Assembly: GCF_030160655.1 (NCBI RefSeq)
Contig: NZ_BSOT01000005.1
Location: 2,047,788-2,111,787 of the forward strand
Length of the DNA: 64,000 nt
Source of the DNA: Agaribacter marinus
GTDB taxonomy: Bacteria; Pseudomonadota; Gammaproteobacteria; Enterobacterales; Alteromonadaceae
Direction: 5' to 3'
The notes under the pieces are model-generated. The model saw only the letters and a program-made list of their open reading frames with translations, was not told the origin of the DNA and searched no databases. Of the stretch, positions 47,345 to 56,344 are shown piece after piece. Numbering within the stretch: the first letter of the stretch is position 1; the number at the start of each line of letters is the position of its first letter. A program made the position numbers and the translations under genes.

Positions 47345-48618
47345 CAGATAACACACAGAGTAATAAACCAAAGGTATTGTTCCTTGACGATGAGATTAAT
47401 GTCCTTAAATCGTTAAAAAGAGCATTATTTAAACTTGATATCGATTTGTTATTTACCGATTCCTCTGAAAAAGCGCTGAAGATCGTGTCTACACAAACGC
47501 TTGATGTCGTAGTATCTGACATGAAAATGCCGGGTATGAATGGTGCGGAATTCTTAGCAGAAGTCGTTAAACTGCAACCAGATACGTTTCGTGTTGTTTT
47601 ATCAGGTTATGCGGATATAGAGCCGCTTCAAGATGCGGTTAATCTTGGAAAAGCACACAGATTTCTTAACAAACCTTGGGACAATGATGACCTCATAAAA
47701 GTGATTGAAGAAGGGATAGAGCGAGGTCGATTAAAAGCGGAAAATGCACGCCTACAATCACTTACACTTGAGCAAAATGCATTGCTCAAAAATGTGAAGG
47801 CCGAATTGGATAAAAAAGTACAACTTCGAACCCGCCAAATTAAGAGTGTCCTTACAAACCTGCAGCGACATAGTAAAGCCTTAGAAAAAGTGCTCTACAA
47901 CGTTATTGTCATTAACCCTAATATAGACGGGCAATTTGCAAGGCTGGTCAGTGACAGTGCAAATGCAGTAGCCACCGAAATGGGGATAGATGAATCTGAA
48001 TGTAAAACAATCAGTTTTGCTGCACTATTGTGTGAAATAGGTATGCTAGGTTTGCCACCAGAATTCTATAACAAAGCGTTTAACACCATGAATTATGAGG
48101 AAAAAAACAGCTACATGAAGCAGGTGAGCTACGCTGAGCAAATATTATCCCCTGTGACAGATTTAGAAGCCTGTATTCAATTGATCTCAAAACAATTTGA
48201 AGAAATACATGGCAATTTAGAAGTCGTTCCTATGGGCAGCAGGATAATCAGCGTTTGCCGAGATTACTGGCGGTATCGTCAAGGTAGAATAACAGAGCAT
48301 AAGCTTAGTGATGAAGACACTATTGTAGAATTACGCAAACATATTGGTACCAAATATGATGAAAGCGTATTAAAAACCTTTATCAATATTTCTAAGGAAA
48401 TGTCGTTAGAACTGATTGATGGCATGATGACGTCCAAGAAATTGGAACCCGGTATGATACTGAAACAAGATTTATTCAATAATCAACACATCTTATTGCT
48501 GTCTGAAGGTCATGTATTCACAGCACAAAGTATTGCCAAGTTAATGCAATTTGAAAGGGGCGCTGCCAAGCCATTTTCATTTAACGTTGATATTCCTGAA
48601 GTGGAAGATGAAAAATAG
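47341..48618 (+). CDS. Response regulator with degenerate HD-GYP-like output domain
   Basis: The 425-residue protein has a receiver domain (1-125) with phosphoacceptor Asp60 in SDMKMPG. A coiled-coil linker (about 135-190) follows, then a helical C-terminal domain laid out like an HD-GYP phosphodiesterase. The catalytic residues are gone. The HD pair position reads LLCEIGMLGLPPEF and the GYP region reads FEEIHGNLEVVPMG. It should not cleave cyclic di-GMP. It may act by binding, or as a protein-interaction output of the cognate kinase. It is the last gene of the operon. Confidence 0.85.
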   Translation: MTDNTQSNKPKVLFLDDEINVLKSLKRALFKLDIDLLFTDSSEKALKIVSTQTLDVVVSDMKMPGMNGAEFLAEVVKLQPDTFRVVLSGYADIEPLQDAVNLGKAHRFLNKPWDNDDLIKVIEEGIERGRLKAENARLQSLTLEQNALLKNVKAELDKKVQLRTRQIKSVLTNLQRHSKALEKVLYNVIVINPNIDGQFARLVSDSANAVATEMGIDESECKTISFAALLCEIGMLGLPPEFYNKAFNTMNYEEKNSYMKQVSYAEQILSPVTDLEACIQLISKQFEEIHGNLEVVPMGSRIISVCRDYWRYRQGRITEHKLSDEDTIVELRKHIGTKYDESVLKTFINISKEMSLELIDGMMTSKKLEPGMILKQDLFNNQHILLLSEGHVFTAQSIAKLMQFERGAAKPFSFNVDIPEVEDEK

Positions 48619-48712
48619 GCAACACTAACAGTCGTCGCAAAAATATAAGCGTTGCGCATAGCTGTATTAGCTTTGCCATGAACACATCAAATATATGTGC
48701 GTAAGTTAAGGC

Positions 48713-50146
48713 CTATTTGCGCACCTTTTTGTTTGCCAGTGCCAATGTGAGTTTTTCAGGATCAGCGAGTAACTCAGTAATAAGTGTAAGGCCTTTTTCA
48801 CACTCCCAGCGGGCTTGAGGCCCTCCCAAACACATGCGGATTGCATGCGGCGGGTTGTTGTTAGTACAAAACGCAGCGCTAGATACTACACTAACATTTT
48901 GGGTACGCAGATAAGCCGCTAGTGTGGAAGGATTAACCTCAACGCTTTTAGGAAGATGTATCCACAAATGAAATCCATCAGCATGCGCGAAGTACTTATG
49001 CCCTTGTAAAACTGTTTTTGCCAGCGTTTGTCTTGCCTGAGATTCTCGCCTTATTTCCGACGTCATTTGCTCGACCGTACCATCTTGCAACCACATTGTT
49101 GCCAATTTATTAGTAATTGGACTCGACATAACTGACAACGCTCTCATCGCCCCCGCTAGGCGGTTTGCGGATGCTTTATTTGGCGCATGCACATACGCTG
49201 TGCGCAATCCTGCGCCAAAGTATTTAGCTAGGCCGGTAATGTAATATGTCAGCTCTGGCGCTAAGTTTGCTATGGCCGACGTAGGTGTTTCGGGCAACAT
49301 ACCATATGCATCGTCTTCGATAATAGGAATACTATATCGAATCGCTATGTCTGCAATTGCCTCGCGCCTTGCCTTATTTATCGTATGTGTTGTCGGGTTT
49401 TGAATCGTTGGATTTAAGTAGATTGCAGCAATGTCCTTACTCTTGCAAAGTGCTTCCATTTGATAGATCAGCGGTCCATCACTATCGCCGTCTATAGCGA
49501 CAAGCGGGACTTTTAATTGTGCTGCAATCGCCTTCAGCCCCGGATAAACAAGACTTTCTACACAAATAGACATGCCATCTGTTGCCAAAGAGCTTAACAA
49601 ACCAAGTAACACACTATGAGTGCCTGGACATGCTAACACACACTCAACTTTTGGCTCGTCGAGCGTTTTACTCAATAAGGTAGTACCGGCCTGTTTATCA
49701 TCATATGTACCCCCAAAATTTTGATAACGCAGTAAACTTGTAATGCAATCAGACCCGGCGATGTTCGTGAATCCTTGATTCAATTTATCAAGCAGTGCTG
49801 GATTGGATGGCTCAGGCGGAGAGTTCATTGTCATCTCAATGTCAGTACCTCCGCGCAACGATAACGATACTGACTTGCCTTTTACATATGAGCCTGCCCC
49901 CGGGCTAGAATCAATAAGACCACGTTCTCTGGCTTCTTTGTATGCTCGTGCGACAGTGGTGTAATCTAATGCCAACATGGACGACAACTCTCGTAACGTT
50001 GGTAATTTATCTCTCACGTGCAATACACCGCTTTCGATGTCTGCTGCAATCAAATCTGCAATCATTAGATATGCAGGACGCCGATCTTTATTAGCCAACG
50101 CAAATCGCCAGTGTCGATATTGATTGTTACTCAAAATACTGCTCAT
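48713..50146 (-). CDS. MocR-type PLP-dependent transcription regulator
   Basis: The 477-residue protein joins a GntR winged helix (about 25-90; LPTLRELSSMLALDYTTVARAY) to an aminotransferase class I domain (about 110-460). The PLP Lys is expected in YYITGLAKYFGAGLRT, with DDAYGML as the cofactor-ring motif. MocR regulators sense amino compounds or PLP and bind direct repeats. It is divergent from nitB across a 344-base spacer holding four TGATTGGAT repeats, so it is the likely regulator of the Nit1C operon. Confidence 0.92.
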   Translation of the reverse strand: MSSILSNNQYRHWRFALANKDRRPAYLMIADLIAADIESGVLHVRDKLPTLRELSSMLALDYTTVARAYKEARERGLIDSSPGAGSYVKGKSVSLSLRGGTDIEMTMNSPPEPSNPALLDKLNQGFTNIAGSDCITSLLRYQNFGGTYDDKQAGTTLLSKTLDEPKVECVLACPGTHSVLLGLLSSLATDGMSICVESLVYPGLKAIAAQLKVPLVAIDGDSDGPLIYQMEALCKSKDIAAIYLNPTIQNPTTHTINKARREAIADIAIRYSIPIIEDDAYGMLPETPTSAIANLAPELTYYITGLAKYFGAGLRTAYVHAPNKASANRLAGAMRALSVMSSPITNKLATMWLQDGTVEQMTSEIRRESQARQTLAKTVLQGHKYFAHADGFHLWIHLPKSVEVNPSTLAAYLRTQNVSVVSSAAFCTNNNPPHAIRMCLGGPQARWECEKGLTLITELLADPEKLTLALANKKVRK

Positions 50147-50204
50147 CTAATCGCAAACCTTAAGGGCTACCCGCAAGTTTCATTCCAAACTGCGAATTAG
50201 CTAA

Positions 50205-50236
50205 TGATTGGATTTATACAGTGACATTGATTGGAT
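50205..50236. repeat. TGATTGGAT direct repeats, pair 1 (near the regulator gene)
   Basis: TGATTGGAT occurs at 50205-50213 and 50228-50236, same orientation, 23 bases apart (about two helical turns). The pair lies 59-90 bases upstream of the MocR gene start, suitable for autoregulation. Two more copies lie next to the nit promoter. Confidence 0.65.
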
Positions 50237-50386
50237 TATTTACTAAACACGCATCATCGTTGGTGCAAACAATCGCAATTTCGCACACTGTTAGTGCGCC
50301 TTTTAATGGCGCTTTCAGCTCCCGGCAACACCTACAAACACAAACTTAAAAATATTTTCTATCGCCTAAATTTTGTTCCACATATT

Positions 50387-50406
50387 TGATTGGATATTGA
50401 TTGGAT
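50387..50406. repeat. TGATTGGAT direct repeats, pair 2 (near the nit promoter)
   Basis: TGATTGGAT occurs at 50387-50395 and 50398-50406, same orientation, 11 bases apart (one helical turn). The pair ends 18 bases before the -24 GG of the candidate sigma-54 promoter. It is a probable binding site for the MocR-type regulator. Confidence 0.65.
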
Positions 50407-50421
50407 CATCACCCACATACC

Positions 50422-50439
50422 TTGGCATCAGCGTTGCAG
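50422..50439 (+). promoter_or_regulatory. Candidate sigma-54 (-24/-12) promoter of the nit operon
   Basis: TTGGCATCAGCGTTGCAG contains GG (50424-50425) and GC (50436-50437) exactly 10 bases apart, and fits TGGCAY-N5-TTGCA. Transcription would start near 50449, about 42 bases before the nitB ATG. No sigma-54 activator gene is in the window. A poorer sigma-70 reading (TTGGCA, 19 bases, TATGTA) overlaps it. Confidence 0.55.
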
Positions 50440-50490
50440 TATTCAATATGTATTACACAAGCCTCAATTTAACTAAAACAAGGATCTACT

Positions 50491-50973
50491 ATGCCTAAGA
50501 TTACAGCCCCAATGCACAAAGACGGTGACTTTTTTGTCGATTATGAAGAAAAAGTGTTTGAAGATGTTCAAGCAAACGAAGGCGAAAAAGCACTCGTCAC
50601 TTTTCATACCGTCGCATTCGAAGGGTCAATCGGTTTCGTAAATATGCTGCAAGCTACTCGCCTACAAAGAAAAGGTTACGAGACTTCAATTTTACTATAT
50701 GGCCCCGGCGTAACACTAGGCCTACAACGAGGGTTTCCTACATTAGGTGCTGAGGCATTCCCAGGACATCAAAACTTCACCAATCAATTGAAAAAATTCA
50801 TGAGTGAAGGCGGTAAAATATATGCTTGTCGTTTTGCGCTGCAAGCCCTTTATGGTCACGGCGAGCCATCGCTCATCGAAGGTATCCGTCCAATTAGTCC
50901 GCTAGATGTATTGGATATCAAACTACTTCATACGCGTGACAATGCAGTAATTATTGATACCTGGACCGTGTAA
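50491..50973 (+). CDS. nitB: Nit1C protein NitB (MSMEG_0572/Sll0783 family)
   Basis: The 160-residue protein belongs to the family annotated as a nitrogen-starvation response protein, and opens the Nit1C operon. It has a DsrE-like look, with [18 protein letters not shown] and [17 protein letters not shown], and one notable Cys in [13 protein letters not shown]. Its reaction is unknown. The cluster is needed for growth on cyanide as nitrogen source in Pseudomonas fluorescens. AAGGA precedes the start. nitC follows after 14 bases. Confidence 0.9.
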   Translation: MPKITAPMHKDGDFFVDYEEKVFEDVQANEGEKALVTFHTVAFEGSIGFVNMLQATRLQRKGYETSILLYGPGVTLGLQRGFPTLGAEAFPGHQNFTNQLKKFMSEGGKIYACRFALQALYGHGEPSLIEGIRPISPLDVLDIKLLHTRDNAVIIDTWTV

Positions 50974-50987
50974 AAGGAGCAGCGACC

Positions 50988-52013
50988 ATGTCTCAAAAGA
51001 GAGTCGTAAAAGTCGCTGCCGCTCAGCTTTCTCCGGATTTGCAGACAGCGGTTGGCACACTAGATAAAGTCATTGGCGCCATTGAAGATGCGTCCCGTAA
51101 AGGCGCCGAACTTATCGTCTTTCCGGAGACATTTGTCCCCTACTACCCATATTTTTCATTTATTTGTCCGCCGGTAAAAAGCGGCAAAGAACATATGCGA
51201 TTATACGAACAAGCCGTGATTGTGCCCGGCCCGATAACAGACGCCGTAAGCCAATGCGCCAAACGCTGCGGTGTTGTGGTTGTATTGGGAGTAAACGAAC
51301 GCGATCATGGTTCAATATACAATACCCAGTTAGTATTTGATGCGAATGGCGAGTTGGTGCTTAAGCGCCGGAAAATAACTCCGACCTTTCATGAACGGAT
51401 GATTTGGGGGCAAGGTGACGCATCAGGCCTAAAGGTCGCAGACACTAAAATAGGCAAAGTTGGGGCACTTGCGTGCTGGGAACATTACAATCCATTAGCG
51501 AGGTATGCCTTGATGACCCAACACGAAGAAATTCATTGTAGTCAATTTCCAGGCTCCCTTGTTGGTCCAATATTTGCCGAGCAAATTGAAGTCACTATTC
51601 GTCACCATGCACTGGAATCAGGATGTTTTGTCGTTAACTCAACGGGTTGGTTAACCGATGCACAAATAGAGTCCATTACAGATGATCAAAGCATGCAGCC
51701 AGCCCTTCGAGATGGATGTATGACGGCAATAATATCGCCAGAAGGCTCTCATGTTGTAGACCCCCTGACAACAGGCGAAGGTTTGCTCATTGCCGATTTA
51801 GATATGTCATTAATCACTAAACGAAAGCGCATGATGGATTCTGTCGGACACTATGCGCGCCCTGAACTACTTAGCCTGTTTATCAATAACAAAAAAACCG
51901 AATACTCGCATTCGCCTACAGCAGCGATGCCCACATCCACAAATAAAACGACTGACATACATAAGGAGGTTGCAGATGAACCAAAGCCAGCAAATGCAAC
52001 AACTTATAACTGA
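50988..52013 (+). CDS. nitC: Nit1C nitrilase NitC
   Basis: The 341-residue enzyme is a Nit6803-type aliphatic nitrilase that converts nitriles to acids and ammonia. The catalytic triad is visible: Glu47 in [10 protein letters not shown], Lys129 in [12 protein letters not shown], and Cys163 in [15 protein letters not shown]. The C-terminal tail beyond about residue 300 is variable and Thr-rich. Its 3' end overlaps nitD by 38 bases. In the Nit1C cluster it is thought to act on a nitrile formed from cyanide or cellular metabolism. Confidence 0.95.
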   Translation: MSQKRVVKVAAAQLSPDLQTAVGTLDKVIGAIEDASRKGAELIVFPETFVPYYPYFSFICPPVKSGKEHMRLYEQAVIVPGPITDAVSQCAKRCGVVVVLGVNERDHGSIYNTQLVFDANGELVLKRRKITPTFHERMIWGQGDASGLKVADTKIGKVGALACWEHYNPLARYALMTQHEEIHCSQFPGSLVGPIFAEQIEVTIRHHALESGCFVVNSTGWLTDAQIESITDDQSMQPALRDGCMTAIISPEGSHVVDPLTTGEGLLIADLDMSLITKRKRMMDSVGHYARPELLSLFINNKKTEYSHSPTAAMPTSTNKTTDIHKEVADEPKPANATTYN

Positions 52014-53094
52014 GATCCAATCAAAAGGTGTTCGTTTAGCCTCAAGTGAGCAAGAACACGTTAGCCGACGCGGCGGAGCAGGCCCGAGCGATCACCAAGC
52101 CATGGTCATTGATGGTACGCCAGTCATGGTACCAGTGCACACACAATCTGCGAATTATTCGCCATTTACCTTATCCCAAGAAAAGGATGGTAGCACTAAG
52201 CTAATTGGCGAAGGCATTCCCATTACAGATGTCACCTTCGCTAAAGATCCCAAATTTTACTCATTAAAAACGTCAGACGGTACGCCATACTCGCACATTG
52301 CTACCTTACATAGTACAGATGTACTTGCAACCACTGTCTTACAAAACTGTATACGCTATGGCGGTATTAATAAAACATGCAAATTTTGTTCTATCGAGCA
52401 ATCTCTTGCTGCCGGAAGAACGATTGCATACAAACGCCCAGCACAATTGGCAGAAGTGGCAAAAGCGGCCGTTGAGCTAGATGGTGTAAAACATATGGTA
52501 ATGACCACCGGAACACCATCAACACCCGACCGAGGTGCAAAAGTACTTTGCGACAGTGTGCGTGCAGTAAAGCAAGCGGTCGACTTACCGGTACAAGTGC
52601 AATGCGAACCACCGACTGATCACAGTTGGTTTAAAAAACTCAAAGACGCAGGCGCTGATGCATTAGGCATGCACATTGAAGTAGTAACGCCAAGCCTGAG
52701 AAAATTCATGATGCCAAGCAAATCACAAATTACCATAGACGAATATATGGACGCATTTCGCGCCGCAGTCCCTATTTTTGGTTGGGGTCAAGTGAGCACT
52801 TATATTTTAGCGGGTCTAGGTGATTCAACAGAAGACATATTGTCATTGTGCGATGAACTAATTGACATCGGTGTTTACCCTTTTGTCGTGCCGTTCGTGC
52901 CAATTAGAGGCACACCGCTTGAAGATCACAAAGCGCCAAGCGCTGAATTCATGCGCAGTATTATTGAGCCACTAGGCGCGAAAACTTCAGCAGCAAATAT
53001 GTTAGCCGAAAACGTAAAAGCAGGATGCGCAAAATGTGGGGCATGTTCTTCACTCAAAAAATATGAAGAAAGTCATTCGCAAGTGCTTAATTAA
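51976..53094 (+). CDS. nitD: Nit1C radical SAM protein NitD (MSMEG_0568 family)
   Basis: The 372-residue protein is a radical SAM enzyme of unknown reaction. Its cluster cysteines are Cys125, Cys135 and Cys138 ([14 protein letters not shown]), a C-x9-C-x2-C spacing instead of the usual C-x3-C-x2-C. A second Cys group at 351, 354 and 357 (CAKCGAC) could hold an auxiliary cluster or close the fold. The start was set at 51976 because AAGGAGG lies just before it; an open frame continues upstream inside nitC but fits no family. It overlaps nitC, implying coupling. Confidence 0.93.
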   Translation: MNQSQQMQQLITEIQSKGVRLASSEQEHVSRRGGAGPSDHQAMVIDGTPVMVPVHTQSANYSPFTLSQEKDGSTKLIGEGIPITDVTFAKDPKFYSLKTSDGTPYSHIATLHSTDVLATTVLQNCIRYGGINKTCKFCSIEQSLAAGRTIAYKRPAQLAEVAKAAVELDGVKHMVMTTGTPSTPDRGAKVLCDSVRAVKQAVDLPVQVQCEPPTDHSWFKKLKDAGADALGMHIEVVTPSLRKFMMPSKSQITIDEYMDAFRAAVPIFGWGQVSTYILAGLGDSTEDILSLCDELIDIGVYPFVVPFVPIRGTPLEDHKAPSAEFMRSIIEPLGAKTSAANMLAENVKAGCAKCGACSSLKKYEESHSQVLN

Positions 53095-53160
53095 CACCTG
53101 CTGAATTAACCAAGAGCCATCGCTTGAGCCACAAACTCGGCGCCATCAATAAGGGTAAAT

Positions 53161-53763
53161 ATGATGAAAAACAATCGCAGCGAACACTTTTCCGATTTTA
53201 CCATCAAATGGGCAACTCTTGAGTGGGAAAAGCAACAAGCCTACGCATTGAGGCGACAAATATTCTGTGGCGAACAAGCTATTTTTGATAAGGACGACAG
53301 AGACGACATTGACGACTATGCGCAAGTACTCGTCGCCATTGCTAATCATGGAGGGTGGCATGACCGCATCGTAGGTACTGTGCGTATTCATGATGAAGGT
53401 GATCATGTATGGTGGGGATCAAGATTAGCAGTAGACCCATCGTTTCGTACACAGGTGGGGTTGGGCTCTTTACTTATTAAGCTAGCTGTTTCTAGCGCTC
53501 ATGCCCTTGGTTGCCAAGTATTTTTAGCGCAAGTCCAAAAGCAAAACGAGCGCCTATTTCAACGCTTAAATTGGAAAAGCCAGTATGAACTTACGCTTAA
53601 GCAACATCCTCATGTAATGATGAAGGCAGATTTATCGGCTTTCCCTCCTTGCTTTCAACCAAATAGCGGATTTGTTGTAAGTAATCGTCATAACTCACGC
53701 ACTATCGAAGACGCCACGCCCTTTCTTCAACAAATACAGGCAGAGGAAAGAAATGCAGCTTAA
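53161..53763 (+). CDS. nitE: Nit1C GNAT acetyltransferase NitE (MSMEG_0567 N-terminal family)
   Basis: The 200-residue protein is a GNAT-fold acyltransferase with the acetyl-CoA loop in SFRTQVGLGSLLIKLA near residue 100, and a conserved start WEKQQAYALRRQIFCGEQ. In some bacteria it is fused to the AIR-synthase-like protein; here the two are separate genes overlapping by 11 bases. The substrate is unknown. Its position in the operon indicates a step in the same pathway as the nitrilase and radical SAM protein. Confidence 0.9.
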   Translation: MMKNNRSEHFSDFTIKWATLEWEKQQAYALRRQIFCGEQAIFDKDDRDDIDDYAQVLVAIANHGGWHDRIVGTVRIHDEGDHVWWGSRLAVDPSFRTQVGLGSLLIKLAVSSAHALGCQVFLAQVQKQNERLFQRLNWKSQYELTLKQHPHVMMKADLSAFPPCFQPNSGFVVSNRHNSRTIEDATPFLQQIQAEERNAA

Positions 53764-54748
53764 TACCTTATTGACCGAACTTCGAGAATACTCAGGTATT
53801 CAAAATAAGAAAGATATTGCCGCAATAAAAGGCCTAATAAAAAATGCCTATCGTCACTTTGACCACCCAAATGGGGATGACACCGCGGCAATCAAAACAT
53901 CCACAGGTTACGACTTATTTGCTACTGAGGGTTTTTTAAGCGCGTTTGTAGCACAAGATCCATGGTTTGCAGGCTGGTGTGGCGTGATGGTAAATGTTAG
54001 TGACGTTGCTGCTATGGGCGGTCACCCTACGGCTATTGTCAATACTATATGGGCGCAAGCTGGAGAGAGAACCAATGCAATATATGACGGCATGGTCGCT
54101 GCTTCACAAGTATATCAAGTGCCTATTGTCGGCGGACATACTAACTTACATACGCAAGACACACACCTATGTGTGTCTATCTTAGGTAAAGCCAAACGTT
54201 TACTCAGTAGTTTTGATGCTAAACCGAATGACGAATTAGTAGTTGCCATCGATTTACGCGGTGAGTTTAGAGCGCCCTTTTTAAACTGGAATGCAGCCAC
54301 AAACGCACCACCCGAAAGACTTAGAGCAGACTTAGCCTTGTTACCACAAATTGCTGAGAATAACATCGCCAGTGCTGCTAAAGATATTAGCCAAGCTGGC
54401 ATTTTAGGTACGTGCACAATGCTCTTGGAAAGCTCCGGGGTTGGGGCTGAAATAGAACTAGAAAACATTCCTAAGCCTGCACACGTAAATTGGCACGATT
54501 GGTTACGGGCGTTTCCTAGCTACGGCTATGTTTTTGCCTGCAATAGTGACAATGCAGACACCTTAGTCGCGACGTTTGCTCAACGTGGTATTAGTGCGGC
54601 AAAAGTAGGCACAGTAACAAATACGCCTAGCATTAACATACATGCTGATGGGCAATCTTGTCAGTTTTGGAATATCGAAGAAGAACACTTAACCGATATG
54701 ACGATTAAAAACAACGCACTACATATAAGAGAACAACACTATGCCTGA
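53753..54748 (+). CDS. nitF: Nit1C AIR synthase-related protein NitF
   Basis: The 331-residue protein has the PurM/AIR-synthase fold, an ATP-using family. The N-terminal half has HPNGDDTAAI and MVNVSDVAAMGGHPTAIV, the metal and nucleotide motif. The C-terminal half has GILGTCTMLLESSGVGAEI. Similar proteins phosphorylate or activate carboxyl or amide groups. It overlaps nitE upstream and nitG downstream, so the operon is tightly packed. The exact substrate is unknown. Confidence 0.92.
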   Translation: MQLNTLLTELREYSGIQNKKDIAAIKGLIKNAYRHFDHPNGDDTAAIKTSTGYDLFATEGFLSAFVAQDPWFAGWCGVMVNVSDVAAMGGHPTAIVNTIWAQAGERTNAIYDGMVAASQVYQVPIVGGHTNLHTQDTHLCVSILGKAKRLLSSFDAKPNDELVVAIDLRGEFRAPFLNWNAATNAPPERLRADLALLPQIAENNIASAAKDISQAGILGTCTMLLESSGVGAEIELENIPKPAHVNWHDWLRAFPSYGYVFACNSDNADTLVATFAQRGISAAKVGTVTNTPSINIHADGQSCQFWNIEEEHLTDMTIKNNALHIREQHYA

Positions 54749-55025
54749 GAAACGATTTGAAGTCCGCTGGCCTGATGGCGAAGTGGAAAGCTGTTATTCC
54801 CCTTCAAGCGTGATTAGTCAGTACTTCCGCGCAGGGCAGACGCTTTCTTTAGATGAATTTGTAAACTTAAGCGAACAAGGCCTGAAACACGCTAGCAAAA
54901 GGGTGGAAGAAACCTATGGCTATGCCTGTTCAAGCGCAATGGATCAGTTATCAAGAATACAAAGGAAAGCCAAACGACTCGAAGCGCAGGACGCCCTTCA
55001 AGTACACATTATTAGCGTTGGCTAA
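54741..55025 (+). CDS. nitG: Nit1C small protein NitG (MSMEG_0570 family)
   Basis: The 94-residue protein matches the small MSMEG_0570-type nitrogen starvation family, with the signature start FEVRWPDGEVESCYSPSSVI. It has no catalytic motif I can identify. It overlaps nitF by 8 bases and precedes nitH by 23 bases. It is conserved in Nit1C clusters, so it may be a subunit or scaffold. Confidence 0.9.
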   Translation: MPEKRFEVRWPDGEVESCYSPSSVISQYFRAGQTLSLDEFVNLSEQGLKHASKRVEETYGYACSSAMDQLSRIQRKAKRLEAQDALQVHIISVG

Positions 55026-55048
55026 AAACAATATTTAGGAAATCACTT

Positions 55049-56344
55049 ATGAGCTACACAACAACAAATGGCACAACTGTGCAGAAAAACGACCACTTCC
55101 CAGTTATTATAATTGGCGCAGGTCAAGCAGGCCTTTCAAGCAGTTACTACTTGAAGCAAGCTAGCGTTGAACACTTGGTAATTGAAAAACATCAAATGAT
55201 GAATGCGTGGAAAACCAAACGTTGGGATTCCTTCAGTTTAGTCACCCCAAACTGGCAATGCCAACTGCCTGGGCATCATTACGAGGGCGATGACCCCCAT
55301 GGCTTTATGGTTAAAGATGAAATCATCGGCTACCTAAAAGAATTTGAAAAAAAGGTAAATGCCCCAGTGCTTACCAACACGTCGGTAACAAAAGTCACAG
55401 CAATTGAGCCAAATGGGTATCAAGTGGACACCGACAAAGGTACTTTTTTCGCCTCACAAGTGGTTGTGGGTGCTGGCGGATACCACGAACCCATTATTCC
55501 CCGGATGGCTGAACGCATACCAAGCTCAGTGTATCAAATCCATTCTGAGGAATATAAGAATGCAGCGCAGCTACCCAAAGGCAACGTATTGGTCGTTGGT
55601 TCTGGGCAGTCAGGCGCACAAATCGCAGAAGATTTACACCTCGCTGGCCGAAAAGTATTTTTAGCAACCGGTGACGCCCCTAGATGTGCACGTTTCTATC
55701 GCGGACGAGATGTGGTTGATTGGTTAGCGGATATGAAATATTACGACATGCCGGTAAGCCAACATCCTTTAAGAGAAGGCGTACGAGACAATACCAATCA
55801 CTATGTCACTGGCAGAGACGGCGGTAGAGATATAGATTTACGAAAGTTTGCACAAGCGGGCATGGAACTTTTTGGCTTGATGGATGATTTTGAAGACAAT
55901 CAATTTAAATTCATCCCCAACTTATCCGATAATTTGAAGCGAGCGGATGACGTTTACAACAACATTAATCAACGCATTGATAAATATATCGAAACAAACA
56001 ACATTGATGCGCCTGAGCAAGCCCATTACATGTCTGACTGGGAGCCAAATGCAGAGCGCGAAACATTAGATTTGACTGATTCAGGTATTACTACTGTGCT
56101 TTGGTGTATAGGGTTTCGACCAAATTTCAGTTGGTTAGACGCGCCCATATTCAACGGCAACGGCTATCCACAACACGAGCGCGGTGTAACACCACTTAAC
56201 GACCTATTTTTTATTGGGCTACCTTGGCTTCATACATGGGGATCGGGTCGTTTTTCAGGCATTGCAAAAGACGCTGAATATATTGTTAAGCATATTGAAA
56301 ACAACATAGAAACAGCAAACGCCAAAGCACTTAAAAGCGCTTAG
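55049..56344 (+). CDS. nitH: Nit1C flavin-dependent monooxygenase-like NitH
   Basis: The 431-residue flavoprotein has an FAD Rossmann motif (IIIGAGQAGLSSSYYLKQ) near residue 27 and an NADPH Rossmann motif (VLVVGSGQSGAQIAEDL) near 180. It resembles flavin-containing monooxygenases and is the MSMEG_0569 family member of the cluster. It would perform an oxidation in the Nit1C pathway. It is the last gene; the glycosyltransferase found in some related clusters is absent here. Confidence 0.93.
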   Translation: MSYTTTNGTTVQKNDHFPVIIIGAGQAGLSSSYYLKQASVEHLVIEKHQMMNAWKTKRWDSFSLVTPNWQCQLPGHHYEGDDPHGFMVKDEIIGYLKEFEKKVNAPVLTNTSVTKVTAIEPNGYQVDTDKGTFFASQVVVGAGGYHEPIIPRMAERIPSSVYQIHSEEYKNAAQLPKGNVLVVGSGQSGAQIAEDLHLAGRKVFLATGDAPRCARFYRGRDVVDWLADMKYYDMPVSQHPLREGVRDNTNHYVTGRDGGRDIDLRKFAQAGMELFGLMDDFEDNQFKFIPNLSDNLKRADDVYNNINQRIDKYIETNNIDAPEQAHYMSDWEPNAERETLDLTDSGITTVLWCIGFRPNFSWLDAPIFNGNGYPQHERGVTPLNDLFFIGLPWLHTWGSGRFSGIAKDAEYIVKHIENNIETANAKALKSA

